DNA from: Adiantum capillus-veneris
Taxonomy: Eukaryota; Streptophyta; Polypodiopsida; Polypodiales; Pteridaceae
Length of the DNA stretch: 60,000 bases
NCBI GenBank assembly: GCA_014529385.2
Contig: CM043958.1
Location: forward strand, 156,837,293-156,897,292
Direction of reading: 5' to 3'
This document shows, piece by piece, positions 52,574 to 60,000 of this stretch; positions within the stretch are counted from its first letter, which is position 1, and every line of letters begins with the position of its first letter. Under the pieces are notes generated by a model. It did not search any database. It was not told the origin of the DNA and was given only the letters and a program-made list of their open reading frames with translations. The position numbers and the translations under genes were made by a program.

Positions 52574-55294
52574 AATTCCAGGCACTGTTCCTGTAATCAC
52601 TTCTCGAATTGAATGTCCCTAGTATTTGGTATGTTCAATCTCCTTTGGAGTCTTCATAACAAAATTGTTGTTATAACAATCCCTAAAGAGGTGGACAAGA
52701 AGTTCCAGTAAACCCTTCTCCTTGATCTTGAAACTATACAAAATTTTCAAGGGTGTCAATTGCCCTGGTTTGGCATGGGTAGTCCAGATCAAGTCTGTGA
52801 CAATTGTTGGCTTCCCAACAATAGACTCCAAGTCTAGGGTTGTCAGTGGGTATGCACTTCAAAGGTTTAGTATATATCAAATCATATCCTTCTAATTCTA
52901 ACACAAGAGGTTCTTCCTTCACAAGCTTATGTAGAATTAGAGTGTCAACCTCCACTCCCCATGTGCCTACTGAATCAGGATCTTGTATCTTGAGGTATTG
53001 CACCCCATTTTGGTCCATATAGAAGGTGTCTTGTTTGTTCACCCTAATCTCTCCCTCAAACTCGACATTATGGTCATCTACCTTTAAGACAAACTCCTCG
53101 TTAGGATCCAAATAAATATGGGCTTTGTACTAGTTAGTCTTAAAGAAGGTCAAGATATGCTTGAAGTTGAGTGAGGTTCCAATTCTTGATTAAGTAAAAA
53201 AAGAAGACATCTTGGAGCCTGAGTCAGAGTAAGTGTCTACCACTTCTTCCGCAATAGTTTCTATAGGTATCCCTTGGTTTACACTCTCTTCTGTGGGTGC
53301 TCTACTCTTGTTCTGTGGGCACTCTCCTATGGTACCCAAGTTTCCCAAAAATCTACCAGATCTCAAGTTTATATATGGTCTTATACAAATTATTTGAACA
53401 GATACTTCAAACCTTGAAAGTTGCCTTTTGTTTCACATACAGTGCTTCCACTCCTTGTCTAGCCCTTTTCCGCAAAGTCTAATTCCAGGCACTGTTCCTG
53501 TAATCACTTCTCGAATTGAATGTCCCTAGTATTTGGTATGTTCAATCTCCTTCAGAGTCTTCATAAAAAAATTGTTGTTATAACAATCCCTAAAGAGGTG
53601 GACAAGAAGTTCCAGTAAACCCTTCTCCTTGATCGTGAAACTATACAAAATTTTCAAGGGTGTCAATTGCCCTGGTTTGGCATGGGTAGTCCAGATCAAG
53701 TCTGTGACAATTGTTGGCTTCCCAACAATAGACTCCAAGTCTAGGGTTGTCAGTGGGTATGCACTTCAAAGGTTTAGTATATATCAAATCATATCCTTCT
53801 AATTCTAACACAAGAGGTTCTTCCTTCACAAGCTTATGTAGAATTAGAGTGTCAACCTCCACTCCCCATGTGCCTACTGAATCAGGATCTTGTATCTTGA
53901 GGTATTGCACCCCATTTTGGTCCATATAGAAGGTGTCTTGTTTGTTCACCCTAATCTCTCCCTCAAACTCGACAGTATGGTCATCTACCTTTAAGACAAA
54001 CTCCTCGTTAGGATCCAAATAAATATGGGCTTTGTACTAGTTAGTCTTAAAGAAGGTCAAGATATGCTTGAACTTGAGTGAGGTTCCAATTCTTGATTAA
54101 GTAAAAAAAGAAGACATCTTGGAGCCTGAGTCAGAGTAAGTGTCTACCACTTCTTCCGCAATAGTTTCTATAGGTATCCCTTGGTTTACACTCTCTTCTG
54201 TGGGTGCTCTACTCTTGTTCTGTGGGCACTCTCCTATGGTACCCAAGTTTCCCAAAAATCTACCAGATCTCAAGTTTATATATGGTCTTATACAAATTAT
54301 TTGAACAGATACTTCAAACCTTGAAAGTTGCCTTTTGTTTCACATACAGTGCTTCCACTCCTTGTCTAGCCCTTTTCCGCAAAGTCTAATTCCAGGCACT
54401 GTTCCTGTAATCACTTCTCGAATTGAATGTCCCTAGTATTTGGTATGTTCAATCTCCTTCAGAGTCTTCATAAAAAAATTGTTGTTATAACAATCCCTAA
54501 AGAGGTGGACAAGAAGTTCCAGTAAACCCTTCTCCTTGATCGTGAAACTATACAAAATTTTCAAGGGTGTCAATTGCCCTGGTTTGGCATGGGTAGTCCA
54601 GATCAAGTCTGTGACAATTGTTGGCTTCCCAACAATAGACTCCAAGTCTAGGGTTGTCAGTGGGTATGCACTTCAAAGGTTTAGTATATATCAAATCATA
54701 TCCTTCTAATTCTAACACAAGAGGTTCTTCCTTCACAAGCTTATGTAGAATTAGAGTGTCAACCTCCACTCCCCATGTGCCTACTGAATCAGGATCTTGT
54801 ATCTTGAGGTATTGCACCCCATTTTGGTCCATATAGAAGGTGTCTTGTTTGTTCACCCTAATCTCTCCCTCAAACTCGACAGTATGGTCATCTACCTTTA
54901 AGACAAACTCCTCGTTAGGATCCAAATAAATATGGGCTTTGTACTAGTTAGTCTTAAAGAAGGTCAAGATATGCTTGAACTTGAGTGAGGTTCCAATTCT
55001 TGATTAAGTAAAAAAAGAAGACATCTTGGAGCCTGAGTCAGAGTAAGTGTCTACCACTTCTTCCGCAATAGTTTCTATAGGTATCCCTTGGTTTACACTC
55101 TCTTCTGTGGGTGCTCTACTCTTGTTCTGTGGGCACTCTCCTATGGTACCCAAGTTTCCCAAAATTCTACCAGATCTCAAGTTTATATATGGTCTTATAC
55201 AAATTATTTGAACAGATACTTCAAACCTTGAAAGTTGCCTTTTGTTTCACATACAGTGCTTCCACTCCTTGTCTAGCCCTTTTCCGCAAAGTCT
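52574..55294 (-). repeat. 907-bp unit in three tandem copies
   Basis: Units start at 52574, 53481 and 54388 (AATTCCAGGCACTGTTCC...GCAAAGTCT), each exactly 907 bp. Copies 2 and 3 differ at about one site. Copy 1 differs at roughly ten, for example AACAAAATTGTTG versus AAAAAAATTGTTG and GACATTATGG versus GACAGTATGG. The array lies between the 5' leader and RT of gypsy B, where Gag would be. Confidence 0.97.
52734..54925 (-). pseudogene. repeated 125-codon frame of unknown function (three copies)
   Basis: Each 907-bp unit carries on the minus strand (53111-52734, 54018-53641, 54925-54548) a clean frame beginning MDPNEEFVLKVDDH with VNKQDTFYMDQNGVQYLKIQ, LVLELEGYDLIYTKPLKCIP and LDLDYPCQTRAI. 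A second frame (LLELLVHLFRDCYNNNF) overlaps its end after a shift. Upstream in the unit a Ser/Asp-rich stretch (EEVVDTYSDSGSKMSSFF) is readable. By position it is part of the Gag-protease portion of gypsy B, but no known motif was recognised. Period 907 is not divisible by three, so the three copies cannot form one continuous frame. Confidence 0.5.
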
Positions 55295-56487
55295 AATTTC
55301 TTGCACACCAGCTCTTCAAATCGTATGTGATTCCACAATTGTCAATCTGAAGTTACAAAATATCTAACAATTCCTTTCCCCAGTCATTGGATACACACAA
55401 TGTGCCTTAAACTCTAAAATTTTGCACATGCTATCTTTGGCTCACGTAAGATGGTTGCACCTCGATGTGGGTGTAAGTTTAACTTTGATCACTTGGATGG
55501 GCTCCACACAGCCTGACAAAGGTAACCCTGGTAGCAAATTCACAAAATTCCTTTTCTAGTGAAAATTTTATCTTCGACGCGCCTAAGATAAATATATTTT
55601 TGCTCAGTGTGACTTTTCTGGGTTCTTATATGTAATTTCAAGCTTGTCCAATGAGTTTCACTAAGTTGGATTGGTCACCAGTGTTTTGTCACCCTTTTTG
55701 TTCTTGTTCTAAAGGTTTTCAACTTTTTTAATGTTTCTTGCCCTTGCATAGCTCTAAAACTGTTCAAACTTGCTCAAGAGCTGTATAATGTTCCAATGAA
55801 ACCTTGTGAGTTGAAAATTTTGCAAAATTGGCTCTCTGGTTGGAAATCTATCTTTGGAGCGCCTAAGATAAAACTCTACCAGAATTTGAACCTTTGCAAT
55901 TTTTGCTTCACGGATTGATTTTCTCACAAGTTTCAAGGCTTATCCATATCTTGGTTTCAATATTTAGCCCAAAATTGACTTTACTTTTGTTAGATTTCTC
56001 ATAGGTTGATATGTTTTTCCAGATTTGGGCTTGACCAAGACTTTTAGTAGTCTAAATGATAACAAAATCAAAGGGAATAGTCTAATCGAGTTCGTCTACC
56101 ACCTTGCAAGTTCAGTTTCATAATTTCAGTCCCAAAAACCCCATTTCTATCTTTGGTGCACCTAAGAAAGATTTGACCAAAAAAATTGTTTTTTTCAATG
56201 CACCACATATCAGATGCAGTCTTGATTGTTTTCTACTTAACCTACTCCTACTGAAGTTGAAAAAAGAGTGTAGAATCCCTAGGTGATACCCTTCTCGACT
56301 ACTAGCTTATCCATCACCTAATCCATCCTATTAAATTAATGCTCCCAAGGTCCTTACTGAGTATCTCTACTCTCAAGCACCTCTCAATAGGGATAAAATC
56401 AAAGGTGTTTTACTCTAGTCAAAACTAGAGGAAGTAATGGAAATTTTGGCGAATGCTTTGGGTTTCTCTCTAGTCTAGGTTGCCTCG
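55295..56487 (-). other. 5' leader region of gypsy B with repeated palindromic word
   Basis: No long frame. TATCTTCGACGCGCCTAAGATA (55569-55590), TATCTTTGGAGCGCCTAAGATA (55849-55870) and TATCTTTGGTGCACCTAAGAAA (56148-56169) recur at about 280-300 bp spacing. Each has TATCTT...AAGATA ends that can pair around a GC-rich centre. A fourth copy is at 47153. Confidence 0.65.
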
Positions 56488-56505
56488 TCCCCGGCAACAA
56501 CGCCA
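56488..56505 (-). other. Asp-tRNA primer binding site of gypsy B
   Basis: On the minus strand TGGCGTTGTTGCCGGGGA, two bases from TGGCGCCGTTGCCGGGGA, the site complementary to tRNA-Asp used by plant Tat/Athila-type elements. It lies three bases inside the LTR end, so it also fixes the element's orientation and 5' border. Confidence 0.85.
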
Positions 56506-56508
56506 AAA

Positions 56509-56690
56509 TGTCGGCTGGCTTCCAAGCCTCACCATATCGATGCTAGCAAAGCGAGAACCACAGACATAAAATGTCAATCCATGGGACATAGCTGACCCGA
56601 TTAGTACATGGAGGCTACAAGAGATAGCTAATCTCTTGGCAAAACCCAATTCCAATGTGCTCTTACCTAGATCACTCTCCAAGCTTGCCG
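56509..56690 (-). repeat. LTR remnant of gypsy B (outer border uncertain)
   Basis: On the minus strand the LTR ends AGCCGACA directly before the primer site. Only the last roughly 180 bp are assigned to it. Further right the sequence is shared with the LTR of gypsy A/C, so element C has probably inserted into this LTR. Confidence 0.5.
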
Positions 56691-57918
56691 TGCTTGATGA
56701 CTAAGTTGCTTGAGGTGCTTGTCGTGCTTCGCAACTAGGAAGCTTGAGATGCTTGTGGGAACATCACCCAAGCTTGAGGTGCTATGTCATGCTTGCTGAC
56801 TAAGGTGCTTGAGGGTAAGGTGTTCCACAAAGTCAACAACTATCCCTACAAGGAGGGGACGAGCCCTACAAGAGGGGGCTAGAGAGAGAATACACACACC
56901 CTCACACAAGGAAAGCTTGGTACAAAGAAAGCATATAGGACACTTGTCAATTTCCTCCTCATGTTGCCCTCATGGTGTGCCTAAATCCTATTGGTTAGCC
57001 TCCCAAGGGATCCAATGATAATTTAGTAGATCTAATTAATTTGTTTTGCATTTATCAAGTCATCTCTCTCAAAGGGGAAAGGGGGACACTTGTCCCCAAG
57101 ACTACCTTGTTGCTTGTAATGCATCTTGCATGTGATTGGCCAGTCTTGCAAGGGTCCAATGAGCTTCAAGCTTGAAGGGGGGTCTATCAAAGCAAGAAGG
57201 GGGACTAGCTTGGGGGGTATACTCTCCCACACACACTCACACACACTCCCATTGTGTGAAGTGAAAAGTGCAAGATGGAGCTCCATCTCCTTCTCCAAGC
57301 TAGTAGAGAAGTTGAGAGCCTACACCCACACTTTTGGCTATGGAATGCAAATCCAACCAAGAGCCATGCTTAAGCTTGCCATCTTCATTACTATGCTATT
57401 ATGTATGGTAGCAAGAAGAGTGATGATAAGTGATGAACTATTTCTTTCTCTTATGGAATGTTTCTTCTTCCTCTTCCCTACCCTCATTCCCCGCTAGCTC
57501 TCTCCACCTTTGAAGGTGTTTGAGGCCTTGGGACTTAGGCTTGGGATAGTTAATGCTTTTTGCAAAGTTCATGTTATGCTTGTGATGCATGAAGCTTTCC
57601 ATCTTCATAGCATCACCTAGGTCACCAAGAACACAAAGATTGTATTTTACCAAGTCTCTCTTGATGGGAGAAACTACAATACAAATGCCTATTGGAGGGG
57701 GGACCAGCTCCACATCTGGTCCTCAACTGTTGTCATGTTCTCTAAACTCTCTCTCTCTCTTGCAAAAGTATTGTTCATGCCAAGTTAACTAATTACTATG
57801 TTTATGTTGCTACCATCAATTAAGTTCACTCTCTATGCTCGCAAAGTATCCTCACAAAAGTGCTTCATTTAATTTCTAGTTCCACTACTCTCAAAGTTCA
57901 TAGGCCGTTTCCATTACA
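56690..57918 (+). repeat. 5' LTR of gypsy C (left border uncertain)
   Basis: Ends CCATTACA one base before the primer site. 56830-57390 matches the LTR of gypsy A in reverse orientation. The left part (56690-56820) contains imperfect repeats of a GCTTGAGGTGCTT word. The exact TG start was not determined. Confidence 0.65.
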
Positions 57919-57919
57919 T

Positions 57920-57931
57920 TGGTATCAGAGC
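57920..57931 (+). other. initiator-Met tRNA primer site of gypsy C
   Basis: TGGTATCAGAGC, the standard primer sequence, one base after the LTR. Confidence 0.92.
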
Positions 57932-58332
57932 ATTTGGTTTCTCTTTTCTTTCTTAAGAAGAGAGGTCCTTAAGTAGCCTATTAATGGTTGATTTTGTTAA
58001 TTATATTATGGTAAGTGGGACTGGGATCTATTATTGGTTTTGTTGAGCCCAGTATGTGGAATATGGTGCACACCTCAGGAGCTTTGGTCTTAATAATGGA
58101 GTCTTTTTAGACTTTCCTATGGCTTTACCATTATTCAGCCATAAGAAGTCTAAAAGGAGCTATCCCTTGGCAACTCTGCAATATTAGACCCACTCCACTA
58201 CTCTCTATAATTAACCAATTTGAGCCGTGGGTGTAGATACTTAAGTGCTTATTTTCAAATACTAAGAGGAGTAGCAACTAAGGTTTTGAATAGCCAAAGC
58301 ATACACTAAGTAAGTACACAAATTTTGTTAAG
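57932..58332 (+). other. leader of gypsy C
   Basis: About 400 bp without a frame. Its last 130 bp (GAGCCGTGGGTGTAGATAC...GAGGAGTAGCAACTAAGG) is homologous to the leader of gypsy A (18250-18335, reverse strand). Confidence 0.7.
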
Positions 58333-60000
58333 ATGGCTGACAATAACCAAGAGAGTAGAATGAACATTGATAACTTTGATTTTTCAAATGAAGGTGCTAA
58401 TGATGATGCCCCCATGTTTGTCAATTATCTTGTTACTAGGTTGCAGCAAGCCGTTGAGCAACCCTACTTTGCAAGCCAAAGTTAACAACTTTGCGCTTAT
58501 GGGATTTCCATTCCTCTCCAAGAGGAGAGAGAGCTTAGGAGGCCTCTTGAAGAGACCCCCAAAAGAAGACTCTCTCCCATACAAGAGGAGGAATCCAAAG
58601 AGCAAGAAAAATAATGAATCTTTAAGTTCCTATGAAGATGTAGCTCTACGAAGATGGTGATCTAGACGATCGCCAACTCCTTCCTACAGGAAAGCGTCAA
58701 CACATAGTCCTTCTCCTTGTCACTCTAAAAGGGAAGAGAGGAAATAAAGGAAGAAAAGGGCAAGAAAGAGGTCATCCTCTTCTCCTTCTTCTTCTCCTTC
58801 TTCTTCACATTCCTCCTATTCCAACAAAAGCTATGGCTATTCTCCAACGAATACAAGAGGGGAGGACATCATAAATCATACCGTGCATGGCGAGGATCAC
58901 AAAAGCTCAAGAAGTTCAAAGAGGGAGGAAAGAGTATCTCTTTTCTCACCTATGATGGACTTCATCCAGCAATTTGATGCGGTCTTTGGAGATGAGAGCT
59001 TCACGGAGTCCTCCAAGCTATGTCATGTAGCTATGCACCTCCAAAAACTGGCTCGTCAATGGTGGGCTAGCCTTCTTGGCAACGGCAAAGCCCCAAAGAC
59101 ATGGAAAACTCTACGAGTTTCCATCAAGAAGTAATTCCTTGCAAGCGATACACAGGACAAAGGGCTTACCAAAAGGTGCAGTTTGAAGATTCTCTCTCAT
59201 GAGTCTATCCACAAGTATGTAGACAAGTTTTGGGATTTACATCTCAAGGCTACTGTCTTTCAAAAGATAGACATCATCGAGAAAAAGCAACAATTTTGTG
59301 CATGATTACCTGAAGAGATGGCTGAGTACGTCAACTCTCAACGGCTTGGCTCTATCACCAAAGTAATCCACCACACCGTGGTTGCTTCACGCATCAATTT
59401 CTAACAAGGGGCTAGACGGAATGTCAAGCCCATGGAAAACAAAGACAAGAATGATGCAAAGGGGAAAATCAATGCCCAAAATTCTTCCCAAGGCAATTCC
59501 AACAACAACAATTGGTCCAAGGAAAAAGGAGTTTACAAAGGTAAAAGCAAACTCTCTCCTGAAGAGCATGAAGCTTTTCGTAAGGACCATAAATGTTTTA
59601 AGTGTGGGAAGCAAGGACATGGCTATCGTTCTTGCCCCAAGAAAAATGCTTGCAATGAGACTCCTAGAGCTTCCACCATTGAAGCTCCAAAAGAGGATTC
59701 TCATTGCAAAGGTTTACCTCTCTCCTATGCTTGGGGAAAGGTAAGGGAGCACAATGCCTTCATCTTGTTTGACCCTGGCTCTACTCACAACTTCATATCA
59801 ATGGATTTGGCCACCAAGTTGGACATTCAAGCTTTTGAGATGGGTGATACTGTTACTGTTGATACAGCTTTCAAGGGACAACAAGCCTCCGTTACTCCAT
59901 TGATTGGGAAGTTGAGGCTTCATGTCCAAAGCTATGTCAACAAAGAAGACTTCTTTATCTCTCCCCTCCAACATGAAGATGTTATCCTAGGGGCACCAAG
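58333..60000 (+). pseudogene. gypsy C Gag and protease (runs off the window)
   Basis: ATG at 58333 (MADNNQESRMNIDNFDF), homologous to gypsy A Gag. After shifts come the Ser-rich linker (58740-58900), then the Gag core with MMDFIQQFDAVFGDESF, RQWWASLLGNGKAP and KYVDKFWDLHLKA. The CCHC knuckle CFKCGKQGHGYRSC is at 59597. The protease reads AFILFDPGSTHNFISMDLAT (59757), with HEDVILGAP at the window edge. In-frame stops occur at about 59132, 59303 and 59402. Its knuckle is better preserved than in element A. RT and the rest would lie beyond 60000. Confidence 0.9.

Overview
The window is nuclear DNA of a land plant and is built almost entirely from transposable elements in different states of decay. 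Evidence for a plant is the mix of Ty3/gypsy and Ty1/copia retrotransposons with plant-type tRNA primer sites (initiator-Met and Asp), an intact CACTA (En/Spm) transposon, a LINE, and gene fragments with plant-like introns. The very long CT/GA and GT/CA microsatellites and the odd gene families make me guess a seed-free plant such as a fern. That is only an impression. No intact ordinary housekeeping gene is visible.

Left part (1-22300): two diverged copies of the 3' half of one gag-protease-only LTR retrotransposon lie in tandem on the plus strand (LTRs 4574-5492 and 10834-11725). A decayed DDE-type transposase (5740-7830) sits between them. A copia protease scrap (13240-13398) follows. A minus-strand gypsy element (gag-PR-RT-RNase H, 14935-18240, with its LTR up to about 20030) abuts LINE fragments and a large GA/poly-G array.

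Central part (22400-43450) is the most interesting. It is a cluster of decayed but coherent, intron-containing genes unlike the common plant transposons. It holds an acidic protein (+); a Ser/Arg-rich protein (+); an FCP1/NIF-like HAD phosphatase (-); a Ulp1-like (C48) cysteine protease (-); a CenH3-like histone H3 with a C-terminal extension (-); a nuclear-looking acidic protein (+); a protein with features of a DDE transposase (-, split by a CACTA element); and a beta-class DNA adenine/N4-cytosine methyltransferase-like gene (+). I suggest these are cargo of one large DNA transposon. An intact CACTA element (33146-39575, TTA target duplication, TIR CACTACAAGAGG) has inserted into an intron of the transposase-like gene.

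Right part (43500-60000): a short copia-type LTR with primer site; a 455-bp inverted-repeat element containing a tRNA-like (Pro-like) promoter region; and a minus-strand gypsy element (RT, RNase H, integrase) whose pol frame appears to end in a second aspartic-protease-like domain. That element's 5' region carries an exact-period 907-bp triplication. The Asp-tRNA primer site and an LTR remnant follow. A plus-strand gypsy element, homologous to the one at 14935-20030, starts there and runs off the window end.

All calls rest on reading translations and repeats by eye; no database was searched. Exon limits are approximate.
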